Assembly: GCF_947507565.1 (NCBI RefSeq)
Contig: NC_089181.1
Location: 1,358,536 to 1,422,535, forward strand
Direction of reading: 5' to 3'
Length of the DNA: 64,000 nt
Origin: Oscarella lobularis
Lineage: Eukaryota > Porifera > Homoscleromorpha > Homosclerophorida > Oscarellidae
Both the position numbers and the translations under genes were made by a program. Every line of letters begins with the position of its first letter. Positions within the stretch are counted from its first letter, which is position 1. The notes below the pieces were generated by a model. The model was given only the letters and a program-made list of their open reading frames with translations, had not been told where the DNA came from and did no database searches. Shown here one piece after another: positions 1-11,157 of this stretch.

Positions 1-100
1 TATTAAACAGTTTTCTTAAAAATGATATTCTTTATCAGCAAATCAATGTAGGACTGTCCTACTGGAAAGTTGGAAGTCAGATATCGAGGAGTGAAGGAGA

Positions 101-347
101 GTAAATGATACATATAAAAAATCAGACTTATACTTTGTAGTTCTCAACGTGGGAAACGATGCGGAGACCGTTTCGGATAAGACGCCAGGAAAACGCTGTC
201 GGCGGCGGAGTCGAAGGTGACAGAAATGAAGTCGGCACTGAGGGTCAGGGACTCGGCAACGCTGTCGGCACCGGAGTCAAAGGTAAAGGAACGAAGTCGA
301 CACTGAGGGTCAAGGACTCAGCGTCCATAGCAAGGATTCTCTTCCCG
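101..347. repeat. Direct repeat copy 1, with internal 66-bp tandem duplication
   Basis: The sequence beginning gtaaatgatacatataaaaa recurs at 941-1127. Inside this copy a unit of about 66 bp starting aacgctgtcggc is present twice (about 193-257 and 258-323); the second copy has it once. The unit length is a multiple of three and leaves an open frame, but no known domain is visible in it, so I treat it as a repeat rather than a gene. Confidence 0.75.
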
Positions 348-745
348 CTAATTTGTGGTTGATCTCATTTGCACGCCCAACAGTCCTCATTGGTCAGCCA
401 GGAACTAGTTCCCCGGATTATTTCAAATTCAAACCGAACTAGTTCGTCTGTGCTGCCGCAATCATGATTGATAAAGCGCCTCGTTTTAAGAAAAACTGTT
501 AACCTACGATTTTAAACTGGCAAGATAAAGCATCGCGACTTTCTTGCAGCTCCGGAGGACGTGGGCGGAAAACCGTGCAAAAGATTCCGCGATTCGAAAA
601 GTCGGGTCCCGTTTTCAGGTTCTTCGCGGTTTAACTTACGATTTCCTTGTGATCGCAACGCCTCATCTGCGCAGATACGACTCGGAGCAAGACAGTCATG
701 CCGAATAGTAAGAACAGGACACGTTTTCGTAACCGCTCGCGCATA
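348..745 (+). repeat. Dispersed ~400-bp repeat, copy 1
   Basis: This stretch matches the reverse complement of 26452-26852 almost base for base over about 400 bp (for example the block around ctagttccccggattatttc). The two copies are inverted and 26 kb apart. Short open frames in it differ between the copies and no domain is visible. It is probably a non-autonomous element family; target-site duplications were not obvious. Confidence 0.8.
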
Positions 746-940
746 GACTCGTCTCTTTACTTAGAAACGAATTCCGTTGTGAAAACCAAGGTCCACACCC
801 TTCATCGTGCAAACTACATGGTTTAGAGAGAAAACGGTCGTTCTAGGCGGCCGTCAAAAAGGGAACTTCACAATCAGAGATGGAAAAATGGAAGAGCTCG
901 AAGAAGTGAAAAAGGTTTCTGTTGAAATGGTTTTCTGTGT

Positions 941-1127
941 AAGAGTAAATGATACCTATAAAAAATCAGATTTGTAGTTCTCAACGTGGGAAACGATGCG
1001 GAGACGGTTTCGGATAAGACGCCAGGAAAACGCTGTCGGCGGCGGAGTCGAAGGTGACAGGAATGAAGTCGGCACTGAGGGTCAGGGACTCAGCGTATGG
1101 CCATAGCAAGGATTCTCTTCCCGCTCG
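941..1127. repeat. Direct repeat copy 2
   Basis: Near-identical to 101-347 but with only one copy of the internal 66-bp unit. The two direct repeats bracket the 400-bp inverted-repeat copy at 348-745 and about 200 bp of unassigned sequence. Confidence 0.75.
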
Positions 1128-1271
1128 TCCACGTCTTAATGCAAACCTTTCAGTGCGTCTCTCACTGCGTTATCTGCCTGTCCGTGATTTGAACCACCGA
1201 GTAGAGCAATGTGGCCCACATGGAGGCTGGGAGGACTTCCTTAGTCAAATTAGAATAATACTGCCAGCTGG

Positions 1272-1805
1272 ATGACAAGCATTCTATTTGAGGCATGGCT
1301 ACTAAAGCTGGATATCAAAATGAGAAGCGAAAAACGCAAGATTGCTCTTCTGTTAGATAATTTTTCCGGCCACACTGCTCCTACGCTGAAGAACGTCAAA
1401 ATCTTCTTCCTTCTACCTAACACGACCTCGCTTGTACAGCCCAGGGACGCAGGAATCATTAGAAATCTGAAGTTTCTTTTGAATGCCTTGGAAATGTTGA
1501 AATTGGAATGGACAATGGTGGACAAGGAAACAATTAGCCACTGCTATCTACACGTCGGGTTTCATTCGCTAGAAGAGAGTCAAGATTTACCACCCGTTCA
1601 GCCGCAGTCGTTTCCGCTTTGGAACAACGCTGAGCGAGCTGGACTTATCTATTCCGTAGACTGGAATGAATTTGTTGACGTGGATGAGGCAATTTGCATT
1701 GGTTTGGAAAGCGAAGGGTCAGTGTTAGTGAAATTGTCGACCTCATTGCTCCGCAAGTTTAGACTGCTTTATCGAGCGACGACGACGATGTTAATGATGA
1801 AGTAG
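1272..1805 (+). pseudogene. Tigger/pogo-type DDE transposase fragment (C-terminal half)
   Basis: A 177-codon open frame carries the second and third acidic blocks of a DDE_1 (Tigger/Jerky/CENP-B type) transposase. KIALLLDNFSGH holds the second catalytic Asp. Following it, LVQPRDAGIIRNLK corresponds to the family's conserved LQPLDQGVI block with the third Asp. The N-terminal DNA-binding region and first Asp are absent upstream and there is no natural ATG context, so this is a truncated relic. A Brinker/CENP-B-like HTH fragment at 41813 is the missing half of a related but separate element. The frame ends in a tail with no family similarity. Assignment to the superfamily is confident; the subfamily is not determined. 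Confidence 0.8.
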
Positions 1806-1892
1806 ACGAGATACCAACATTTAAAGATGCTATAGAGCGCTTGCACGACGTCACTAGAAAAATAGCTTCCCGTATATCTTTGTGGCATCACC

Positions 1893-3452
1893 ATGGCGTC
1901 GAGAAGCCTTTTGCCGTATTACTACTCGCTAGACGAAGCCATTAAAAAGCGATACCTAGAAAAGCTTTCGCTCATCAACGGCGAAGACCCTTCTGCGCGA
2001 AAAAAGGCGGAATACTCTCGCGATCGGTCGTTGTTGCCCCGTCTGAGGTAAGCAAAAGTGCGTTAAAAAGTAGTCATAACAAGGGCGTTTCCCGTCAATT
2101 AAGCTACGCCGACATCGTTACGTACCTCCTCCACACTGCCAGCTTTGTCACGCGAGACGAGGTGAAGAATTACAAGAGCCTGGCCAGCTATGAATATTTC
2201 ATTAGTGGATGGGTGTTACTCACGGAATGAAAGATTTTGGCAATTTCCATGTCGTTGGCGGTAAAGTACGGCACAGCTACTCGAGCAAGCCTCCTCTCGA
2301 CGTCTGGATTCTCATCTCGAATGACGGTGCAGTCGAGGTAGGCCACTGCAAGTGCATGGCCGGATTAGCGGAGACGTGTTCTCATGTTGGCGCTCTCCTT
2401 TACTGGATTGAAGCCGCTGTCTGATGCGAGAGCGAGGCAACGTGCACGTCAAAGCCGAATGAGTGGGCGGTGCCTAATCCAGTCGAAGAGACTCCATATC
2501 TTCGCCTAAAAGATATTTTTGCCAAGCCTTCAGGAAATGATCAGGCTGCTAAAGAGCCGATTAATCTGCCTACAGAGCCAGATGAAACGCAGGCGTTCGC
2601 GAGTCTGTCCTGCTTGGGGACGAAGCCAGCCATACTGTCGATAGTTCCGCAGTTCAGCAGAGAAGTCAGCGAGACCGCTCTTCCTCCGTCATTCACGAGC
2701 CTGTACAGAGCGGAATATGTCCAATTAGACCTTCCTGTTTTGCATGAAATGGCATCTGGGTTTCGGCTAGAGCCCCTCACCCAATCTCAGGTCGATGATC
2801 TCGCTCGCCTAACGCTGATCAACGAGATTCGCGTCATTGGCACCGTTTCCGAGCCGGTCGGGTGACGGCTTCGAAATTTCGGGCAGTCTTGCACACGAAA
2901 ATAGACGAGCCGTCTATATCTCTCATCAAGGAAGTTTGCTACCCTGCTAGCGGGCGCAAGTACCTCACGGCTGCTATGCAGTGGGGAATACAGCACGAAA
3001 AAGATGCTATTAAAGCTTACGTGAGCATGCAGAAGAGAGACGGCCACGACAACGTCATCGTAGCAAAGTCCGGGTTCTACGTCAGCAGCAGTCATCCTTT
3101 CGTCGGTGCGTCTCCGGATTCGTTTGTTTCGTGTTGTTGCGGTGAAGGTCTCGTCGAAGTAAAGTGTCCGGCAGTGTCTGAGTCGTCCACTCTCCGGGAA
3201 AAAGCTCTTCAAGGTTCTTTCCGCCTAGAAATACATGAAGATCAGCTGCGCCTCAAGAAAGACCACGCGTACTACTTCCAATGCCAACTGCAGCTTTTCA
3301 CTACGGAACGGGAGTTTTGTGACTGTTGTGTGGACGACGACGGAGCTCTTCTCCCAGAGAGTACTTCCGGATGCCATTTTTATGTAGTACAGGTAAAAGG
3401 AAAAGAATTAAAATACTTGCGAACAAGGCTAATACACCACCCAGCTTATTAG
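1893..3452 (+). pseudogene. SWIM zinc finger / YqaJ nuclease-domain protein, frameshifted
   Basis: The gene starts with ATG at 1893 (MASRSLLPYYYSL), runs to a GTAAGC donor at 2048 and resumes near 2106 with a YADIVTYLLHTASF stretch. A SWIM finger follows (CKC...CSHVGALLYWIE, about 2345-2410). Then comes a linker, and a YqaJ/lambda-exonuclease-like domain occupies 2862-3452 with RVTASKF, WGIQHEKDA, GASPDSF and VEVKCP blocks; the last two are the nuclease active-site Asp and Glu-x-Lys. The reading frame changes near 2215, near 2440 (after a TGA) and near 2860, so the copy cannot make one protein without correction. Such SWIM-YqaJ genes are repeated in invertebrate genomes and are thought to be transposon-associated. 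An N-terminal exon of the same family lies at 58227-58766. Confidence 0.8.
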
Positions 3453-4337
3453 GTATAGAACGTAATATTGCATAGGCAAATAAAAAAAATACCACTCTGG
3501 TCGTATGTGGACAGGGGTTACTAAAGGATTAGCTTGTTTAAAGTTTTCTGCGTCTCCTAATAAATTTGGTGCGAAGAACACAAGAACTGTTAACAATATA
3601 CCCATTAATATTCAACCATATAAGTCCTTAAAAGTGTATATGTAGTTTTAGAAGATCGAAGACACTGCATTGATATCAACATGTTGCTTCGACTACAGAA
3701 TCGGGCCTAGGAAAGCCAAATCAAGAATTTCGAATCCTCCGACGAAGCGGAACGGTCAAAAGTTGGTCGTAAAATTCTTTTGAGCCATAGCTCTTCAGAA
3801 ACAATCACTGAAAAGACCTTTTTGAAGCGATCGCAGCTGTACGACAAACAGGTAGGCTAGAGTACGGTCATAATCTTATCTAACGGTCGTTTTTGAAATT
3901 TTTTTATTTGAAATTGGCGCGTTTGTTTGGAAATCGGTAAGATGCAAGAAGATTAGGACGGTCTAAGGTGCACTGTAAGCGATAAAAGAAAGTCCAAAAA
4001 TTTTATTTCATATCTTTTTAAAAGGGGGCGGATTATTTATAATGCCACCTTAACCAGATGACAGCGCCCGAAAGATGTTACGTCACCCAGAACAATGAAC
4101 GCTTACCTCCGATTATTGGACTCGGTAGTGCTTGAAGATGTTGTACGCGGCGTTGTAAAATAGGCAAAAGCAAAGGTTTTGCTGTAGATCACTAATCCGA
4201 GTCGGGAAATACCACGAGAAAATGGGCCTCCACACGTTTCTTTGGCAGTTAATAGCAAACCAAGGGAAGGGATAAAGCCCTTTCTTGAGTCTTGATTCAA
4301 AAGGATTTGAGCGTTCTTGCACTAGGCTAAGGAGGAT
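3453..4337. other. Intergenic stretch, no recognised gene
   Basis: AT-rich sequence after the YqaJ relic. Only short open frames without domains are present. A minus-strand frame at 4113-4322 is open for 69 codons but resembles nothing I recognise. Confidence 0.5.
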
Positions 4338-4527
4338 GTCAACCGACAGAACCTTTGAGGTTGATCGTGAACTCGGTAAGCTGATCGTTGATCATCAAAG
4401 CGTTTTTTGTCTTCTGTCCATGCGCACTAAAAATTATTCATTTATTACTTTGTTTTAGAAAATGACATTGTGCTACCTGAGCTACCAACTTTTGTAGAAG
4501 AAGAAAGTTGGATATTCACCGATTGAT
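4338..4527 (+). CDS. Possible two-exon micro-ORF (about 35 codons)
   Basis: ATG at 4338 opens MSTDRTFEVDREL, which reaches a GTAAGC donor. After an AT-rich intron ending tttgttttag the frame continues with LPELPTFVEEESWIFTD and a TGA at about 4527. Splice signals and phase fit, and the product would be small and very acidic. There is no homology I recognise and it could equally be chance, or the 5' end of a longer transcript. Confidence 0.25.
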
Positions 4528-5310
4528 GGAAAAAGGTACGTTCTTGAGTAACTTCTCAGGGAACAAAGACATAAAAAACAATATCAAACATGCGCTTTAA
4601 AACATCGTAAGCACTGCGGTGCGGACAAATTTAGTGAGGGGCGAAGGGCTGCGAGTGAGGGTCGCCCCGCGCCGCCCCTCGTGGGCAGAACCCTGGGTTC
4701 AATTCTTTGAAGTTATGTTCTTTCATACCGTCATATTTCACCCAGCTGTAGTCGTGAAATCTCTCAAACGCGAGATGGACCAGTTGCGGGAATGGATTAT
4801 TCATGTATATAAAATGTACTACTTTCAGATGCGGCTTGGCGCTAAGAGCTGCTAGAGCTAATTGAAGACAATCTTTAAACAACAGCTAAGATGCAACCTT
4901 GAAAATTCTACTTAAGGCAAAACATTTTGCATCAAAGCCACATGACAACCAACACCCCTCTCCAGTTCAACTTAAGTTTATCAAAAGCTTTAGAGAAAAA
5001 TGCGTAAAACTTTCAAAACTTTACCTTTTGTATGATCCAGAGATATTTGTCTTTGACTTCTGGCAAGTTTATAGATTTTTTGTGTCTTTTCTTTCTTAGG
5101 CGCCCAGCTGCCTTTGCTAAGTTCAGATCTTGAGAGCATTAAAAGGACGCCGTCTTTAGCCTAAAACTAAGGATTGAAAGCTTCTTTTATAACTTTGAGT
5201 TTTGGACAGATACCTGAGAAGATTTTATTGCTATTGCATCATAGATGTAAGAGAGAAGGGATGCGCAACTCCCTTGTCACGTGACCCTCGCAGCTGAAGC
5301 AAGGGTCGTT
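4528..5310. other. Intergenic stretch, no recognised gene
   Basis: A minus-strand frame at 4631-4882 is open and relatively rich in hydrophobic residues, but I do not recognise it. The rest is AT-rich with many stops in all frames. Confidence 0.4.
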
Positions 5311-6267
5311 ATGGATTCTTCAGTGTCTCTATTTCGTCGCGCTGTCGATGCCGTTGTAAACGAGAAGACTTTGTCGGATAGTAACAGTAGGAGCTGCGTA
5401 ATCAAACGTGAAGGAAGAGTACTCCTTGCCTCCTCCGACGAATCGCTTCGTCCACACGTCAAACGAATCGTCGCTTCGATCTCGGAATGCATCGACGCAA
5501 GGCCGAGCAAGCGATCGATCGCTGCTCGTCGAGAAAGTGCTCAATTTGAGTTCGCTCGGGCTCGTTTTGATGTTTGTTCGGTGGAGTGTCTCTACGAGTC
5601 ATTGGATAATACGTTAGCCGACCCAATTCTCAATCATTCGGTTAATCAGAAGATTTTTGACAATTTGTTAGTGGAGAAATTGTCTCCTCTAAGGGTTCTC
5701 GAGGAAGCGGCTTCCCGGCAAGTGGACATGACCGAAACAGAATGCAACATCGTTCGATATGCCGCAGCAAGCATTCCATTTAAATTACTTAAGAAACAAA
5801 ATGAACCTGCGGTCAAAGCTTGCCTCAATGGTATGAGATCAAGAAAGGAAGATCATACGTACGATGGTATTAAGGATAGCGAAGAGTGGACAGCGCGGAT
5901 TGACGAAGGAGGACTATTTCATATTAACGACACGACGTATGCCTTTTTCTATGCCCTGAAACTTAAAATAAGAAGCCTCCTTCCTCTGCGCATCATCGAA
6001 GACGATCTCAGCCGCCAAGATTTTAGAAAGGAAATGATTGAAGATTCCGACATCAGAGACGCGTGGCATGATGTAGCTGTTGAAATCGACAACGAAGAAA
6101 TGGCGTTGAAGCTTTTGGATGACGTCGCAACTTTGTGGATCACAATGAGAGGGTTTTCCATTACATCAGCCTGGCTGGACGAATACAAGAGAATGAAGAA
6201 GAAGACGGTGCAGAAAACGAAGGGGCTACGTAAGTCCTTGTCGCGACGTGGCGAAGACAAATCATGA
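5311..6267 (+). CDS. Intact single-exon transposon-type ORF, unknown function (318 aa)
   Basis: An uninterrupted frame from ATG 5311 to TGA 6267; an upstream GTG at 5281 is in frame but ATG is the natural start. The N-terminal third is charged. The C-terminal half has GGLFHINDTTYAFFYALKLK followed by LWITMRGFSITSAWLDEYK and a basic KGLRKSLSRR tail. That C-terminal pattern (a GGL-x-H-x-D block, then a LW-x-x-RG-x-S-x-x-S-x-W block, then a Lys/Arg end) is one I associate with uncharacterised, multi-copy ORFs of sponge and cnidarian genomes. It is probably an accessory or transposase-related gene of a DNA transposon. No catalytic triad is evident. It faces a minus-strand P-element-like scrap at 6894-7151. 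Codon use and the lack of breaks suggest a recent copy. Confidence 0.55.
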   Translation: MDSSVSLFRRAVDAVVNEKTLSDSNSRSCVIKREGRVLLASSDESLRPHVKRIVASISECIDARPSKRSIAARRESAQFEFARARFDVCSVECLYESLDNTLADPILNHSVNQKIFDNLLVEKLSPLRVLEEAASRQVDMTETECNIVRYAAASIPFKLLKKQNEPAVKACLNGMRSRKEDHTYDGIKDSEEWTARIDEGGLFHINDTTYAFFYALKLKIRSLLPLRIIEDDLSRQDFRKEMIEDSDIRDAWHDVAVEIDNEEMALKLLDDVATLWITMRGFSITSAWLDEYKRMKKKTVQKTKGLRKSLSRRGEDKS

Positions 6268-6893
6268 CGATCCTACTTTTCGAGAATTTAATGTTTAAAT
6301 GTGCAAAGTACATTACGAGCTTACTTTTTTTCGCGCTTTTCTGCGTTTTGCCATCGGAACGTCGTCTACATTTTCTTCCGGAAATAGCCTCCTTCGCCTC
6401 GAACTATTGCCTCTAGTTATGGCTCCTATAGAGAAAGGTAAAGAAGCTGCAAATTTACGCAATATTTAAGTGCGTTGTACGTGCACTCGTAACGAGCTTG
6501 TGTTAGAAAGACATCGAGACACTGATGAATTATCCGAACATCCACCAAGCATTCTCTGTTAACCAAAAAAATTCTCCAACGGATCCTGTTCACTCAGGAT
6601 AAAAAAACTGTCTTCCGTCCGATCAGAGAGCAGGAGTCGACTCATTTCCACAAAGGAAGTCACTTGTAGGGAAAGTTCTGTTAAAAACGGAAGCATTTGA
6701 GTTTGCATAGTGTTTACCTGTCATTCTCCATCCTTCTAGCGTCTCGCGACTGAGAGTCAGCTTCTGTCTATCATCAGGAGTCAGATTTGGAGTTCACGTA
6801 CACTTCCCATTCTACTAGGTGAGGCAAGAAATCATACTCCAACCACTTCAACAAATTACTAAAATTATATATATGCAGAAAACAGGTTCTCGC
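6268..6893. other. Interval between convergent transposon ORFs
   Basis: Mostly unassigned. A plus-strand ATG at 6292 opens a short hydrophobic frame that stops after about 60 codons. On the minus strand a block near 6730-6800 (LTPDDRQKLTLSRETLEGW) may be a further exon of the P-element-like relic at 6894-7151. Confidence 0.35.
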
Positions 6894-7151
6894 CTATACC
6901 TCAAATCTTTTTTCATCAGGTTCAGTGAAACAACGACGGTTTTCCTTCCTATCTGACAGGGAACGCACTTTGAGAATGTCGAACACTCCGTCAAACATTC
7001 GACAGAAACGGACTGTTTCACGGCAATCCGGCACTCTAAGTTGCTCAAGTGCGTTTGCAACAGATGTGCTCAAGATCTGTTTCAATAGGCAGGACGGAGT
7101 TTCAAATGCGCATGTACGAGTGCTTGTACGTAACAATGGGCGGAGAGCCAA
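6894..7151 (-). pseudogene. P-element/THAP-type transposase fragment
   Basis: An 85-codon minus-strand frame contains LLKQILSTSVANALEQLRV and, downstream, TVRFCRMFDGVFDILKVRSL. This fits the P-element/THAP9-type pattern in which a short Leu-Ser-x-Ser-Val-Ala-x-Ala-Leu helix is followed by a Phe-Asp-x-Leu-Asn-x-Arg block. Only this exon-sized piece is clear; neither the THAP zinc finger nor the catalytic core is present. Assignment rests on motif memory and is tentative. Confidence 0.4.
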
Positions 7152-7913
7152 TGACGCACACCTTGTCGCGCACGCGCCTTAAATCAGCCATTGAAGTAAA
7201 TAGTTAACGTTCCATGGAGACCTTGTGAAAGAAAAAGGGCTCGGCTAAGACGAGTTCGAATTGTCTAAGCTTGAGATTACGCATATCGAAGCTTCAATGA
7301 ATAAGCTTTGATTTGAGCCCTGACGTCATTTTAGTTGAGGGGGACGTCAATCGAGAAAAAGCGGTTTGAAAGTTGTGACACCGCTTGACCGCAACATGAC
7401 CGCACCTGATGTCCGCTTGTATAGCTACAAACACGTAGCAACCTACAAATACATTCAAAAAATCGCGCCTAACGGCCGAAATGGTTTAAAAATTCAGCTG
7501 GCATCGATCGCGCACACAATCGATCGAACCTACCAGGACGATGCAGAGCAATTTCTCGTGCTATTACGAAAACTTTCCCATTACGCGTTCGCGCAGTGCG
7601 TGCTTCGGCAGATCCACGTCTTTTACAGGAGGACGCGCTCGCGAACTAGGATTCTTCGAAGACGTGGCCTTATACTTAGAGCATTATCGGGTCTCGCGCA
7701 AAAAAATCTAAGTGCTGCGTTCTTTTTGATTTTTCTATGTGCTTTGGAGCGCTGCGGTCTTGCCCTGAGCGACTGTACCCCGCTCTCGACGATATAACCG
7801 GGGAGCCAGCTGCCTTCATCTGCCAGTGGCATCACCACAAATCGACTTATCTGAAGAAGTGACATCGCACCAGCGTTATTGGCCACCCGCAAAGCGTTCA
7901 TCGGTGGCGTCAA
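7152..7913. other. Intergenic stretch, no recognised gene
   Basis: A plus-strand frame of 143 codons begins at 7366 but shows no domain and its opposite strand is equally open, so I do not call it. A short AT-rich tandem stretch (tctatatctatatctagata) lies near 7960. Confidence 0.4.
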
Positions 7914-10780
7914 TGCCTGAGGAAGAAATCGAAGTTGGTCCTACGCAACCTAGAGATCTATATCTATATCTAGATATCTCTGATCTATTTTTAGGTCTTT
8001 CCCACTCCCACTGCTGCGAGTCCAACTGAGCAGCTTGGATTGATCGAAGAGCAGCTTGCTGCAGCATCTGTTCAAGTCCAACAGTTGCTGTTTGAGAGGG
8101 AGCAGCTTCATCAGGAAATGGACTCGGCGAAGGCGTATCTAGGTGAATGCATTGCTTCCTAATTTGTAACATCACGTTTACCGCAACCTCTCCTCAGACA
8201 CTTTCTCCGAGCATTTGAGCAACGTTCGTGGCGATTTGGCTATTGAGGTCGCAGAAAACGGTGAGAAAATTTCGTCGTTAATTTATAACGGTATATATAG
8301 TCTACTCACTCTATCGGACAGATGTACTAGTCGGTGACATTGACTAAGCTCGAGCCCATTGTAGCGGTCTAGAAACCGAGCTGGAGCTTACAAAATCAGA
8401 GAAGGGTATGTATTTGTTTGCTTTGCCGGTCACCCGCCTCTGAATGACCTATTTTTCCAGATAAATTACAGCAAGAAAATGAGTCACTTAGAGAAGAAAC
8501 CGAACGATTGAAACACGGTAATTTTCACGTACCGAGCACCCATTTTTGACGCTACTGATTGTAATTACAGAGTCTTTCCCTGTTCTCGTAAAATCGTTCC
8601 ACGAAGCTTTCAGGCTCCATGTACCTACAAATGGAAAGCTCTACAATCCGTCAGCAATGGAAAGCTTTTGCGAAGAAAACTCTCCTGGACTCTTCTGCCT
8701 GATAGAAAGGCTATCACAAGTGACTACTCTTCTACTCTCGACTCAGAGAGACGAGCTTCACTTCGGCGCACAAGAGTTGTTGGAGAACTTCACCGATTGG
8801 CTTATCTAGGAAATCAGGTTAGGACTCGGTTAATTTTTGGCTACTCATAACTGCCTTCTTTTACAAGCTTAACACAACGTTCATGAATGATGTCGGTCTG
8901 TATCTCTCGCTATCGGGTTGCTCGGAGGCTGCGCTAGAATGCGGACGACGACTCGGAATATGCACCCATCCAAAGACTATCAGACAATGTCGACGAAAAC
9001 TAGCAACCGGAAACACGACGCTCACTAACTCTCGCCTTGAAGATGCGACTAGCAAAAATCATTTGGCGGTGCTCGTTGTAGACGATTTCCACAGCATCCA
9101 CACTATTCAAAGGCCAACATCGTCGGAATCGTCACGAGCATTGCACTTCGCTACAGCAATTATTGATGTCCATCAAACCATACCTAGCCTCAATCTTCAA
9201 GAAGGAGCGTCAATTCACTACCAACCTTCGGAAAATTTCGTTAGAGGAGGAATAGCGAAAAGACGCCTAACCGAATATTTCACTGAGCGGTTGTCGTCTC
9301 TTATTGACGCATATTGGCTGATTTCACTGCCTTCTTCTTTCCAACATCTTAACGTAAAGGATATTCAATCATCCCTTGAAAATCAGAGGTAAAACAACAA
9401 TTTAGACAGTGAAGTATAATTTAGATTTTTGCCTTACTAGGTGCTATGCAACTCCCAATCACAGAGACCTTGATTCTCTAAAGAGTTGCTGCTTGCTGGA
9501 CGAATCCGAGCAAGTACTAAAATCCTTAGCTGGTTACAAAGCAGTTATCGAAAAAGCTCTTGACTGTTACCCGGCTTTGAGAAGGTAATTAAGGTTTATA
9601 ATCTACCATTTACCTATTAATAAAAATTGTAATTCTAACAGATATCTTTCCAAATATCTATTGCCATCGGTTGGAGACTATCCTACATTCTATTTTTTGA
9701 AGAAACTGGTGGCACAGGTAGCAGAAAACATTTTAGTAAATTAGATACAATGTCTTTCTTAATCTAGAGTCGGTGCGAACAGTCTCCAATACTATCTCTT
9801 GTAGGCGCCTATGCTAGGGCCATTTCATATTTACATCAACAGCATGGAAAACCTATTTACTCTGTACTATCCTGTTTTCTCAGGTAATTTTATTAGCTAA
9901 ATCTACTCCATTTGGCTACTGTTATGTCCATGTAGAGTTGTACAAATACCTCTTTGGAGAGAAGAAAAAGCTTTTCCGCAAACCGCAGTTCCACAGAATG
10001 ACAACTCTTCTTGCTGCTCTTTTTGGCGGTTGGCTAATAGTCAGAGAAGACGTTGTTTGTCTCTTTGGCGTCTGCAAAGACATCCAATTTCTTGCATTGA
10101 GACATTTGCTCGACGAACTGACTCCCCTTGTCTTCTACTTCTACGCTACAATTCACAGAGGATCTCGCTACGAATTGTGGTAGAAATCAATCCTACGGAT
10201 GGCTGTTGTGTTCATCGTCCAGCAAAGACACAACTACAATAAAGCAATGCTATCTGTTATAAGTGATCATATCCATCATAAAACTGTGGCACCTGGGTGG
10301 AAAAATACTTTTTCGTCGTAGATGAACGTCTTCTCTGAGAAAAAGGTCGAAACGTTTTACTCATTACTACGAATGCAGTGCCCGGCCTGGACGTCGGCAG
10401 AACAAATAATAGAAATCGTTGACGTTCTCGGCGCAAGAAATTTTGATCGTGAATTCTCGTCTCATTTTCTGGAAGATACTTTGAGAATACGTCACTAGCA
10501 CAACGTCGCTCTTCTAGCGGGAAAAACGGCAAATTTTCTTGTGACCAATTTATACAATTACATGGTCATCCAGGTCAATCCAAAGAAACTCCGGTGGCTC
10601 GAAAACGAAGGAAGCATTTCTACCTAAAACATTTAACTGCACATTGGATCAAAGAAGTCTTCCTCTCGGTTTCTCAACGGCTAAATTGCCAGCACAAGAG
10701 TTTCTCTGCGATTCTGAAAACTGCGGTTGGAGAATGATAATGAAATACCTTCGTTTTCGCAATTTTTTAAGTGCCTGACG
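7914..10780 (+). pseudogene. Multi-exon coiled-coil transposon gene, distant DUF6589 resemblance
   Basis: Short exons separated by introns of about 50-90 nt. ATG at 7914 starts an acidic leader. An exon near 7996-8135 encodes a Gln/Glu-rich helix (LIEEQLAAASVQVQQLLFE), and small helical exons follow near 8207-8260, 8366-8404 and 8461-8518. The 8573-8808 exon leads into 8883-9392, where GCSEAALECGRRLGI and LAVLVVDDFHSIH resemble the helix-plus-acidic-strand layout of DUF6589 proteins. Further exons cover 9442-9584, 9641-9716 and 9936-10183. The tail includes a KVETFYSLLR block (10320-10500) and ends near LPLGFSTAKLPAQEF...CDSENC. Frames do not join cleanly around 10183-10320, at the TAG near 10500 or near 10627, so the 3' half is decayed. 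Family membership is uncertain; transposon origin is likely. Confidence 0.5.
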
Positions 10781-11157
10781 TTCGCGGACAGATAGATTAG
10801 ACAGTGTCGAGCGTTTCGGCTTGATCTGTCGCAAAGATTCGTCGACGTCTCGAAGGAAACCTTCGAGGTCGGCTCGAGCAGCGTTCGATACCCGATGGGG
10901 AGTTCGTGCAGCTTTTTTTTTTGTCAGACTATCCCTTTCGTGGTTGTCAAACGAAGTTTGTCGCGCAATTTTGTGCGCGATGGGATGGCGGAGGGCTAAA
11001 CCTTTTCGCCATTCCTCGTGTCGTTCGCTCGTTTTGCGCGTGGCGTTAGTCTACGCTCGACGCATTTTCGAGGCGAACTGTTGGAACTCGCGACAAAGTC
11101 GAGTTCGATTCCAACGTTGAGGAGTTGGAATAAATTTGAGCCCCTTAGAAAACAAGG

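Noticed and set aside
7366-7797. 143-codon plus-strand frame
   Set aside because: No domain, no splice or neighbour support, and a long open frame on the opposite strand.
10821-11120. 99-codon plus-strand Arg-rich frame
   Set aside because: No recognisable motif and no continuity with the integrase relic that begins at 11158.
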